Shown piece by piece: positions 16,608 to 25,757 of a DNA stretch of 34,118 bases. The DNA is from Brevibacillus gelatini (lineage in GTDB: Bacteria > Bacillota > Bacilli > Brevibacillales > Brevibacillaceae): positions 1-34,118 of the forward strand of contig NZ_RHHS01000060.1 in assembly GCF_003710935.1 (NCBI RefSeq), read 5' to 3'. Both the position numbers and the translations under genes were made by a program. How positions within the stretch are numbered: position 1 is the first letter of the stretch; each line of letters begins with the position of its first letter. The notes beneath the pieces are model-generated. The model saw only the letters and a program-made list of their open reading frames with translations. It had not been told where the DNA came from and ran no database searches.

Positions 16608-19600
16608 CTAAATCGTTCCTTCGTCATATTCCGCCCCGCCCTGTCCGCTCTCAGCGATATTCGCCTCAATGAACGCGGCAAGCTGGCCGAGTGTAGGTGC
16701 TTCGAACAAGTTTTGCAGAGACAACTCCAACTGGTGCCTTTCTTTGAGCAAGTTCAGGCATTGGATCGCCCTAAGCGAATCACCGCCGCGCATGAAAAAG
16801 TTGTCGTGCAAGCCGAGATCCGAAGAGCCAAGCACTTCTTCCCACACGCTGGCGATGATCGTCTGTATCTCGCTGACCGGCGCAACATGCGCTTTGCCTG
16901 GCAGACTTGCCTTGTTCTGGCCGAGCTGCGCCAGTGCTTTGCGGTCGACTTTTCCATTTGCAGACAGCGGAAGCTTGTCGAGCAGCACGAACCCGGATGG
17001 AACCATGTAGTCTGGCAAGCTTTGCCGGACGGCATCTGCCAATTTTTCCGGCACGAACACCTTCACGGCTTGCGGTGCTTGCGCTACGATCAGATGCCGC
17101 TCGAACACCTCGGCCGCCATGCCCTCTCCAGGGAAAGCCGCGATGTTCGTGAAGCCATGTCTGGCAAGCAACTCGCGCCATTGGTCGACAGCAAGCAACG
17201 GAAGCTCGCTCGCCTTGCGTTCGTCCTCGAGATGGGAGAAGCCGTCCTCGAAAAATCCGACGGTCGTCAACAGCAAGCGGCTGTTGCGGGTCGACTCCAC
17301 CAGCAACAGGATGCCTCCCGGTGCGAGCAGCTCTTGCAAGTAAGCAAGTGTCGACTCCAGATTGCGGGCACGATGCAGCGTATTGTCGGCCACGATCACG
17401 TCGAAGGAATGCGGCTCGTAGCCTTGTGCAAGCGGCGAGACATTCATGTCAAACTGACCGTATTCAAGCGGTGCCGCTTCGCCCCACGCCTGCTTGGCCC
17501 TGTCTGTAAAGAAGCTCGACTCGTCCGCGTACAAATACTTGCTTCGCTCCGCAGGCAACGCAGCCACCAACGCCTGTGTCATACTTCCGGCCCGCGTGCC
17601 GATTTCCAGTACGCGCAGCTCGCTTTGGGACGGATGACTGCTCGCAATCGTGCCCAGTACTTGGACAGTCAGGCTTTGATAATACTCCCGTGTCAGGTCG
17701 AACTGACTTAAGCCTGCTGGCGTGAGGAAGGCTTCTTCTGCGAGAAACAGCTCCAGCGGGTCAAGCTCGCCGGTCAACAGACCGATAAAGAGCGGATAAT
17801 CACGGCTGTAAACAGCTTCCAGTGCCATTGCCGCCTCTGTCTGATAAGAACGCTCCGCGCTTACTGCTCCTAACGCGCGAATGCTTCGGTATGCCCCGCA
17901 TTCTGCTTTCTCCAGGATTCCTTCTGCCGTCAGCACTTCCAGCCAATGCCGCAGCAAGCTGCGGTAGCGAGGGTGAATTTGCAAACGCTGCATCAGCTCA
18001 TCCAGCAAATAGCTTTCGCCCTCCCGGGAAAACGCGCCCATATGCTCCAGCGTGCGGCACATGTACGCTGTACTGATCGACTCCGCTTCGCTGAGGAACG
18101 TCTGAACTGTTTCCACCTCAATTGCTTGCGGTACATGGGCAGCTTCTGTTTTCCCGGTGTCGCTGATCGCTGCAAAACGCGCGTCGCAGAAAGCCGGATC
18201 GGCCGCTTTCTCCTCCAACAGCCCGGTTGCCTGTTGTTTGTCGAGCACGATGTAGCCGACGAGCCGCTTTTCTTCGCCTGCCTCATCCGGGACAGCTGCG
18301 ATGGCTTCCTTCACTCCGTCCAGTCGCTTCAAAACCGTCTCGATCTCGCCCAGCTCGATGCGATGCCCCCTGATTTTTACCTGGAAGTCTTCCCTGCCGA
18401 GGAACTCCAGGTTGCCATCCGGCAAGTATCGCCCCAAATCGCCCGTGCGATACAGCCGCTCCCCTGTGCGCGGGTGGAAGACAAACTTGTCGTTCGTCTT
18501 TTCCTCGTCGCGCCAGTAGCCTTTGGCAAGCCCGATTCCTGCAATGTACAACTGCCCTGGCACCCAGACCGGGCAATCGTTCATCCACTCGTCCAGTACG
18601 TGGAAGCGCTGGTTGACCATCGGACGACCGTACGGGATGCTCTTCCACTCCGGCGCGACCTGTTCAATCGGGTACAGGTTCGACCAGATTGACGCCTCAG
18701 TCGCTCCCCCCAAGCCAATGACTTGTGCCTGCGGGAAGTAGGCTTTGATTTTGTCTGGCAAATCGAGCGGAATCCAGTCGCCGCTAAGCAGCACCAGACG
18801 TAGACTGGGCGCTACCCTCGCGTTTTGCCCGGAGGCGTATTCAACGAGCATCTGCATCAGCGCAGGAACCGTGTTCCAGACCGTCACCTGCTCCGCTTCC
18901 AGCCACTCAATCCAGTGTGCCGGGTCTTTTGCCTTGGTCGCATCCGGCATGACGATCGTCCCGCCAGCGGCGAGCAAGCCGAACACATCGTACACGGACA
19001 AATCGAAGTTCAGGTTGGACAAGGCAAGCACTTTGTCATCCGCACCAACCGCAAAGCGCTTGTTCACATCGAGAATTGTGTTGACTGCACCGCGGTGGTC
19101 GATCATGACGCCTTTTGGCATTCCAGTCGAGCCGGACGTGTAAATGACGTAGGCCAAATCTTCCGGCCGCCCCGGGAACGTAAGCATACTCCAGGCACCT
19201 TCGGCAGCAGAAAAGCTCAACCGATCCACAGCCAGACGGCAAACATCATCCGGCCAGCCCAGCGTTTCATCCAGCCACGACTGCGTCAGCACGAAACGAA
19301 CTTGGCCGTCGCGCAAAAGTCCCGCACGCCGCTCTTCTGGATGGGCAGGGTCAATCGGGAGGTAAGCCGCCCCTACCGCCAAAATGCCGAGTGTCGCTGC
19401 TACCTGCTCCCAGCCTTTTTCCATTACGACCGCAACCAGTGTGTCAGGCGCGGCTCCTTGCTCGCTCAGCCACTTGCCAATCTTCTGCGCCGCAGCCGCC
19501 AGCTCTCCATAGGTCAGTGTCCGCCCCGACGAGACAACTGCAGGCTGGTTCATGCGCTGGTTGATCTGCTTCGCGAACAGTCCACCCAGCGTCTCATCGG

Positions 19601-22600
19601 AAATCGGCGCATCGGTGGCGTTCGCAGCCCGCCGTGCTTCCAGACGCGGGATGGCGATCAGGCTTTGTGCCTGCTCCTGCCAAGCCGCTTTTTCATCCGT
19701 CAAGCGGTGCAAAAGCTGGCAATATGCCGTAAACATGTCTTGTAGCATGCCGTCCGGGAACAGCCCTTCGACAGAGTCCCATATCAGCAGCAACTCGCCG
19801 TCCTGCTCCACCACCTGGTGATCGAGCCACACTTGCGGCGTCTGGGTAATGTTGTACACGAGCTTGCCCAGCCATTTTCCGCCTGACTCGCCGCCGCTCC
19901 ACTGATCGACGCCAAGCGCACTGGTAAAGACGACTGGCATGGACACGCCGTGATGCTCTCCGCTTTGCTTCGCCAGCTCCCGCTGTACCTGAACGCCGCC
20001 CACGAGCGAATGATCCAGATCGCGCCACAGCTGCTCCTGCAGGTTGCGGCCCCGCTCCAAAATCGAGCTGCCTTTTCCAAGCTCCACGGCCAAAAGCGTC
20101 AAGGTCGTGAAGTCACCGACAAGCGCGTTGACCTCTGGATGCAGCGGCAGTCGATTGAACTGGGTCAGGTTGATCGTAAAGCGGTTGCTTCGGCTCCACG
20201 CGCCAAGCGTCTCAGCGTACGCAGTCAGCAACACTCCCGATGGCGTCAGCCCGAATTCCGCCGCGCGCTCCTTCAGCCGCTGCCACGTCTGACGCTCCAG
20301 ACGCGCTTCCAGACGCCCGAAACGCTGCTCGGTCATCGTATCTGGATTTTGCGCGAGCGGCAGTTGCGGCGCAGGCGGCAAATCGTCGAGACGTGACGTC
20401 CAATATTCCAGATCACGCTTGTACAGCTCGGTCGCCTTCAGATCTTCCAGGGCGAGCACGTAATCGCGGAAGGACAGGCTGAACTGCGGCAAAGGCGCGT
20501 CCGGCTGATGATAAAGCCGCGTCCATTCGCTAAGCAGGTGGAACATGCTCCAACCGTCAAAAATCAGGTTGTCGAAGCTGATATGCAGGCGAACCCGGCC
20601 GTCCCGCAGGTGCGATGCCCGCACATCGAACAACGGCCACACATCGGTTGCCAGCACCTGGTGCGACATCTCCTCGCGTATCGAAAGCAAGGCTTCCGCT
20701 TCTGCCGCTTCCGTATACGCACGCAAATCATTCACTGCGATCCGGTAGCGCGGCACTTGCGGCAAAATTTGCTGATGCAGCCCGTTTGGCAAAAAGACGG
20801 CGCGCATCATTTCATGCTGGTCGATCAGCCGCTGCCATGCCGCCTCGATCCGCTCCAAATCGAGGCTTTGTCCGTCGATTTCAAAGTAGCAATGCGTCGA
20901 AACATTCCCGAGCGCATAAACCCCACTGCGTCCCAGCCAGTACGCTTGCTGGATATCTGTAAGCGGAAACGGCTCTTGTCGCTTGTCTTGTGCCGGAACA
21001 ATTTGCGGCAGGCTTTCGACAGGCTGAGCCGCTTGTTCAGCCGCTTCCACGAGCGTCTGCACGTACAGTGCCAGTTCGGCAATCGTCGGCTTTTCAAAAA
21101 TTTTCCCCAGCGAAAGCTCGACTCCCAGCCTGTTGCGCACCAGAGCGGAGAGTCTCGTCGCCAAAAGCGAATCGCCGCCCAGCTCGAAGTAGTTGTCCTC
21201 CGTGCCGATCCGCTCCACGGCGAACAGCTCGCGCCAAATCACGGCCAGCTCTGTTTCCAGCGGTGTTTTCGGCTCGGTAAAGGCTTTTTCCGCCTTCGCC
21301 CTGAGCAGACTGTCCGGAGTCGGCAGCGCCTGGCGATCGACTTTTCCGTTTGCCGAGAGCGGCAAGGCGTCTAGCAGCAAGAAAGCAGTCGGTACCATGT
21401 AATCCGGCAGCTTCTCGTCCAAAAAGTCAGCCAGCCGCACCGGATTGAAGCGCTTGCCGCACTCAGGTGCTTGCGCCACGATGACGTGCTGCCCAAAGAC
21501 ATTTGCCGGATCATCCGCGTGCGGGAAGGCCATCACCTGGGCAAACGCCGGCTGCAGCGCCCGCTCCCACGCTTCTTTTGCCATGAGTGGCTGCCGCTCG
21601 TGACGACGCTCGTCTTGCAGATGGGTAAAGCCATCCTCCAGAAAAGCGGTGCTGACCTGCTGCACGCGACTGTTGCGGGTCAGCTCCAGCATCACGAGCA
21701 AACCGCCCGGCACAAGCAGCTTCTGCGCATGTCTGATAGCCGTCTGCACATCCTTCGCCCGGTGCAAGGAATCAGCGGCGATCACCACGTCGTACTGGTG
21801 AGCTTCGTATCCTTGCAGAAGCGGGTTTTGCTCGATATCGAGCAGTTGCCCTTGTGCAAACGGATAAGCGTCAAGCTTCGCCTTGGCCGCCTGCACGAAG
21901 AAAGCCGAGCTGTCTGTGTACGTGTACTCAGCCGCGCCCTGTGGCAGCACAGTCAAAAGCGCTTCGGTCAAAGCCGTGTTTCGCCCGCCAATCTCCAAAA
22001 TTCGCACGGGCTGTCCCTTGTCTGCCAAGCTGCACACTGCCTGCTGCAGCACGCTCTGCGCCATCCGCTCTCTTTGCTTCGCGCCAGGGAGCGCCTGCAT
22101 CAATTCGCTCGGCATCAGCCCGGACTCAGCCGCGAAGAAGACAGACAACGGCTCCACCGCCCCTGTCAACAGCCCGCTCAAAACATCATCCAGCTTTTGC
22201 AAATAGGTGATGAGCCCCTGTGCCTGCGACTCCCATGCAGACGGCGCCTCGCTGATTGATGGTGCTTTCAACCAGTCGTCCGGAATCTCACGTACAAAAA
22301 CGTATGGATCAGTTCCCTGTTCCCCGCTCTGGATAAAGCCCTCGGCTTCAAGCGAATGCAGCCATTGTTGGACCACTGGCCGGTAACGCTCCGCGATTCC
22401 GCAGCGCCCGATCAGCTCATCTAGCGAAAAGCTGGCTTTACCGCCGAGATTTGCCCCGACTTTTTTCAGCGCCCGGCACATCGCGCGTATGGCGAACTGC
22501 TCCATGCAAGACCAGAAGGCCGGGAATTGATCCAGTTTGTCTGTTTCCTCCGCAAAAGCCCACTGCTCCACCTGGCCTGCTCCGGTCTTCAGCACAGCTG

Positions 22601-25600
22601 TCCACAGCTTGGCGCTGCTGGATGGATCTGCGCTAACGGTGTCAAACAGAGCAGCTTCATCCTCTTGACCGGAAACGACGTAACCAACGAGATGGCGGTT
22701 GCCACGCGGATCGCCGACAGCGGCAACTACAGCATCGCGCACACCCGGATACTGCTTCATCGCGGTTTCAATTTCCCCCAGTTCAATCCGGTGTCCCCTG
22801 ATTTTTACCTGGAAGTCTTTGCGTCCGAGAAACTCAATCGTACCGTCCGGCCAATACCGTCCGAGATCGCCCGTGCGATACCAGCGCTCGCCTTGCCACT
22901 GCACGAACCGCTCAGCAGTAAGCGCCGGATCACCGCGATAGCCAAGTGCGACACCTGCTCCGCCAATCCACAGCTCGCCTGCCACCCAGTCCGGGCAATC
23001 CCGTCCTTTGCTGTCGACCACGCGGTACGCCTGATTCGCAAGCGGCCGTCCGTACGGAATCGAGGTCCAATGGGCAGGCAGCGGCAGCTTCACATCGTAA
23101 AAATTCGACCAGATCGAAGCTTCTGTCGCTCCCCCCATCGCTACCAGCTCACTGTCCGGCGCCGACTGCTTCAGTCTCTCCGGCAAATCAAGCCCGATCC
23201 AGTCACCGGACAGCATCGCCAGCCGAAGCGGCAACCGCTCGTAGCCTGCGCTCTGGGCCGCGATCAAAAGCATATCCAATAACACTGGCACAGAGTTCCA
23301 CAGCGTAATCTGGTGGCGCTCCACCAGCTCTGCCCACTTGGCCGCGTCCCGGCGCGCTTCTTCGCCAATCAGGACGATCGACCCGCCAGCGCCAAGCAGT
23401 CCGAACAAATCGTAGACAGACAAATCGAAATCGAGCGACGACACCGCCAAAATACGATCACCAGCCCCGATGCCATAGCGCCTGTTGATCTCGGCAATCG
23501 TGTTCCAAGCTCCTGCGTGACTAATCTCTACCCCTTTTGGCTCGCCTGTGGAGCCGGAGGTGAAGATGATGTACGCCAGGCTTTCCGCAGAAGACGCCAC
23601 AGGCGAAGGCAAAGGCTCGCTGGCCGCTGCCGTTTCCATCGTCAGTACGACCGCATCCGTCGGCCATTCCAGCTCTTGTGCGTGCTTTGCATCGGTCAGC
23701 ACATAGCGAACGCCTGCTTTTTGGTGAATCCGCTCGCGTCTTGCCGCCGGCTGACCGATCCCGACCGGAACATAGCAGCCGCCAGCCGCCACGACACCAA
23801 GCACCGCCACGACCTGATCGGTTCCGCGCGGCAAACTGACCGCCACTGGCTGGCCGTTGCCGACTCCGTGCTGCCAAAGATATGCGGCCACCTGCAAGGC
23901 TTGCTTCGCCAGTTCGCCATACGTCACGGAAGCAGCGGTACTGCTGTCAATCAACGCAGTTGCCAGCGGCTGTTTCTGCGCCTGCGCGAAAAACGCCTCG
24001 TGCAAACATTGCGGCTCAATTGCCAGCGCTGTTGTCTCATTGGCGTCTTCTGCCTGTCGCCGCTTTGCCAAATCGGACAAAAGCAGCGGTGCGGATTGCC
24101 AGTCGTTTTCCGGCGCGACCAGCCAATCCATCAGCTCGCAAAACGCCGCGAACATCTGGTCAATCATGCCCGCAGGGAACAACTGCTCCACCGCATCCCA
24201 GGCCAGGAGCAGTCCGCCGTTCATTTCGTACAGCTGGAAGTCGAGCCACACCTGCGGCGTTTGCGAAATCATGTAGGACAGCTCGCCCAGCATCTGGCGA
24301 CACTCCTCGTTGATGAGCGGTGTGCCCAGATTGCACGCGAACACGACAGGGGCGAAATCGCGCTCTCCCTGACGGACGCGGGCCAGATCACGCTGCAGCT
24401 GCACCCCGGAGTAAGCGTCATGCGCCACATCCTGGTGGAACTGCGACTGAATAGCGCGAACCCGCTCCAGAAACGTTGCCGGCTGCTTCATGTCCACGGC
24501 CAGCAGCAGCAGATTCGTAAAATCAGCGACGACGTCCTCGATTCCCGGCTCGCTCACCTGACGGTCAAACAACGGGATGTTGATGAAAAACTCCGAATGC
24601 GTGCTCCAGCGATCGAGCACCTCGGCATATGCCGTCAGCAAAACCATCGCTGGTGTAACCTGGTAGGCTTGTGCCTGCTTTTGCAAACGCGTCCAGTCCG
24701 CTTCGCTCAAGCAATGTGTCCTTCTCACAAAGACAGGCGCCCCGATCATTTCCGGCTTTGTCAAAAGCGGCAAGCCAGGCGCTCCCGGCAGCGAGGCCAG
24801 TCTGTCCTGCCAGTAACGGGCGGCTTCCTCCCTGTCGGCTGCCCGGCGCGCCGTTTCCTGCTGCAAATAACGGGCAAAGCTCCAATCAACAGGGGCAAGC
24901 GGCTTCACGTCACGCGCATAGGCGGCCGCCAAATCTCTGAGGATGATGTGCAAGCTTTGCACATCGGCAACAAGCAGGTCGAGGTCAAAATGCAGCCGGG
25001 TCCGTCCATATGACAACAGACTCAGCTCCAATCCGGCAACCTCTCCCAGTTCTACTGCCAGTTTGCGGTGGGAGAGCCGCTCGCGAATGCGTTCCAGCTC
25101 GCTTTCCTGCTCATGCTCCGAGAGCGCACGCAGATCGTGAACGACCAGCGGTTTTTCATACGGCGCATCCAGCACCTCCTGCCGCCCGTCCGTCAAAAAT
25201 CTCGCCCGCAGCATCGGATGGTGCAGCAGCACTTTTTTCCACGCCGCCTCCAACCGCTTCGGCTCTACGCCTGCTCCGTCAATCTCCAGGTAAGCATGGC
25301 AGCCGACTCCACCGAGAGGCTGGTCATCCTGGCGCCCGATCCAATACGCGTACTGCACGTCTGTCAGTGCAAACGGCGCTTTTTCTTGTACGCCAGCCTG
25401 CCCCTGCTCCGGCTCTAAAGCCGTTTCCTGATCCGCTTTTGCCTTGGCTGCCGCGTCAGGCTGGACGCTCTTTTGCAGCAACGCCCACCAATCGCCGAGG
25501 CGCGGTGCGGCAATCAGCTCGGCAAACGTCACTTTTGCCCCTGCTCGACGCCATTTGTTGACCATCCGTATCATCTGCAAGGAATCGAGCCCCAGCTCGA

Positions 25601-25727
25601 TCAAATTTTGCCCGTCGTCAATCTCGACCCCTACAGGCAGCAACGATTGAACCTGGCGGCGCACTTCTGCATAGTCCAGCGAAGAAACGGAGCCTGCAGA
25701 ATTGCTGTCGTCAAGCACTTGCTTCAT
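16608..25727 (-). CDS. Initiating NRPS: ArCP-Cy-A(Cys)[MT-like]-PCP-Cy-A(Cys)[MT-like]-PCP
   Basis: 3,039 residues, two complete cysteine modules. Aryl carrier 20-88 (Ser50 in GLDSL) accepts salicylate. Cy1 118-555 with intact D251xxxxD256xxS259. A1 575-1020. Inserted MT-like domain 1030-1425. A10 at 1457. PCP1 1488-1562 (Ser1521). Cy2 1587-2025 with D1720xxxxD1725xxS1728. A2 2045-2500. Second inserted MT-like domain 2505-2885. PCP2 2950-3025 (Ser2985). Specificity residues read DLYNLSMIWK and DLYNLSLIWK, the cysteine pattern. The SAM motif in both inserted domains is degraded (LEIGGRNTALT and LEIGTRAGSMT). That fits the embedded epimerase of PchE, which descends from a methyltransferase. The protein should build salicyl-bis-thiazoline. 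It lacks a TE and hands the chain to the second NRPS. Start ATG 25727 follows AAAGGAGG with 8-bp spacing. Confidence 0.94.
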   Translation of the reverse strand: MKQVLDDSNSAGSVSSLDYAEVRRQVQSLLPVGVEIDDGQNLIELGLDSLQMIRMVNKWRRAGAKVTFAELIAAPRLGDWWALLQKSVQPDAAAKAKADQETALEPEQGQAGVQEKAPFALTDVQYAYWIGRQDDQPLGGVGCHAYLEIDGAGVEPKRLEAAWKKVLLHHPMLRARFLTDGRQEVLDAPYEKPLVVHDLRALSEHEQESELERIRERLSHRKLAVELGEVAGLELSLLSYGRTRLHFDLDLLVADVQSLHIILRDLAAAYARDVKPLAPVDWSFARYLQQETARRAADREEAARYWQDRLASLPGAPGLPLLTKPEMIGAPVFVRRTHCLSEADWTRLQKQAQAYQVTPAMVLLTAYAEVLDRWSTHSEFFINIPLFDRQVSEPGIEDVVADFTNLLLLAVDMKQPATFLERVRAIQSQFHQDVAHDAYSGVQLQRDLARVRQGERDFAPVVFACNLGTPLINEECRQMLGELSYMISQTPQVWLDFQLYEMNGGLLLAWDAVEQLFPAGMIDQMFAAFCELMDWLVAPENDWQSAPLLLSDLAKRRQAEDANETTALAIEPQCLHEAFFAQAQKQPLATALIDSSTAASVTYGELAKQALQVAAYLWQHGVGNGQPVAVSLPRGTDQVVAVLGVVAAGGCYVPVGIGQPAARRERIHQKAGVRYVLTDAKHAQELEWPTDAVVLTMETAAASEPLPSPVASSAESLAYIIFTSGSTGEPKGVEISHAGAWNTIAEINRRYGIGAGDRILAVSSLDFDLSVYDLFGLLGAGGSIVLIGEEARRDAAKWAELVERHQITLWNSVPVLLDMLLIAAQSAGYERLPLRLAMLSGDWIGLDLPERLKQSAPDSELVAMGGATEASIWSNFYDVKLPLPAHWTSIPYGRPLANQAYRVVDSKGRDCPDWVAGELWIGGAGVALGYRGDPALTAERFVQWQGERWYRTGDLGRYWPDGTIEFLGRKDFQVKIRGHRIELGEIETAMKQYPGVRDAVVAAVGDPRGNRHLVGYVVSGQEDEAALFDTVSADPSSSAKLWTAVLKTGAGQVEQWAFAEETDKLDQFPAFWSCMEQFAIRAMCRALKKVGANLGGKASFSLDELIGRCGIAERYRPVVQQWLHSLEAEGFIQSGEQGTDPYVFVREIPDDWLKAPSISEAPSAWESQAQGLITYLQKLDDVLSGLLTGAVEPLSVFFAAESGLMPSELMQALPGAKQRERMAQSVLQQAVCSLADKGQPVRILEIGGRNTALTEALLTVLPQGAAEYTYTDSSAFFVQAAKAKLDAYPFAQGQLLDIEQNPLLQGYEAHQYDVVIAADSLHRAKDVQTAIRHAQKLLVPGGLLVMLELTRNSRVQQVSTAFLEDGFTHLQDERRHERQPLMAKEAWERALQPAFAQVMAFPHADDPANVFGQHVIVAQAPECGKRFNPVRLADFLDEKLPDYMVPTAFLLLDALPLSANGKVDRQALPTPDSLLRAKAEKAFTEPKTPLETELAVIWRELFAVERIGTEDNYFELGGDSLLATRLSALVRNRLGVELSLGKIFEKPTIAELALYVQTLVEAAEQAAQPVESLPQIVPAQDKRQEPFPLTDIQQAYWLGRSGVYALGNVSTHCYFEIDGQSLDLERIEAAWQRLIDQHEMMRAVFLPNGLHQQILPQVPRYRIAVNDLRAYTEAAEAEALLSIREEMSHQVLATDVWPLFDVRASHLRDGRVRLHISFDNLIFDGWSMFHLLSEWTRLYHQPDAPLPQFSLSFRDYVLALEDLKATELYKRDLEYWTSRLDDLPPAPQLPLAQNPDTMTEQRFGRLEARLERQTWQRLKERAAEFGLTPSGVLLTAYAETLGAWSRSNRFTINLTQFNRLPLHPEVNALVGDFTTLTLLAVELGKGSSILERGRNLQEQLWRDLDHSLVGGVQVQRELAKQSGEHHGVSMPVVFTSALGVDQWSGGESGGKWLGKLVYNITQTPQVWLDHQVVEQDGELLLIWDSVEGLFPDGMLQDMFTAYCQLLHRLTDEKAAWQEQAQSLIAIPRLEARRAANATDAPISDETLGGLFAKQINQRMNQPAVVSSGRTLTYGELAAAAQKIGKWLSEQGAAPDTLVAVVMEKGWEQVAATLGILAVGAAYLPIDPAHPEERRAGLLRDGQVRFVLTQSWLDETLGWPDDVCRLAVDRLSFSAAEGAWSMLTFPGRPEDLAYVIYTSGSTGMPKGVMIDHRGAVNTILDVNKRFAVGADDKVLALSNLNFDLSVYDVFGLLAAGGTIVMPDATKAKDPAHWIEWLEAEQVTVWNTVPALMQMLVEYASGQNARVAPSLRLVLLSGDWIPLDLPDKIKAYFPQAQVIGLGGATEASIWSNLYPIEQVAPEWKSIPYGRPMVNQRFHVLDEWMNDCPVWVPGQLYIAGIGLAKGYWRDEEKTNDKFVFHPRTGERLYRTGDLGRYLPDGNLEFLGREDFQVKIRGHRIELGEIETVLKRLDGVKEAIAAVPDEAGEEKRLVGYIVLDKQQATGLLEEKAADPAFCDARFAAISDTGKTEAAHVPQAIEVETVQTFLSEAESISTAYMCRTLEHMGAFSREGESYLLDELMQRLQIHPRYRSLLRHWLEVLTAEGILEKAECGAYRSIRALGAVSAERSYQTEAAMALEAVYSRDYPLFIGLLTGELDPLELFLAEEAFLTPAGLSQFDLTREYYQSLTVQVLGTIASSHPSQSELRVLEIGTRAGSMTQALVAALPAERSKYLYADESSFFTDRAKQAWGEAAPLEYGQFDMNVSPLAQGYEPHSFDVIVADNTLHRARNLESTLAYLQELLAPGGILLLVESTRNSRLLLTTVGFFEDGFSHLEDERKASELPLLAVDQWRELLARHGFTNIAAFPGEGMAAEVFERHLIVAQAPQAVKVFVPEKLADAVRQSLPDYMVPSGFVLLDKLPLSANGKVDRKALAQLGQNKASLPGKAHVAPVSEIQTIIASVWEEVLGSSDLGLHDNFFMRGGDSLRAIQCLNLLKERHQLELSLQNLFEAPTLGQLAAFIEANIAESGQGGAEYDEGTI

Positions 25728-25757
25728 CACGGTTTCCTCCTTTCCACGAATCTGCCC

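Noticed and set aside
16608..25727. Long internal near-repeats in the NRPS as recent duplication or misassembly
   Set aside because: The similarity follows domain boundaries (Cy, A, MT-like, PCP) and the copies have diverged clearly, as expected for ordinary NRPS modules.
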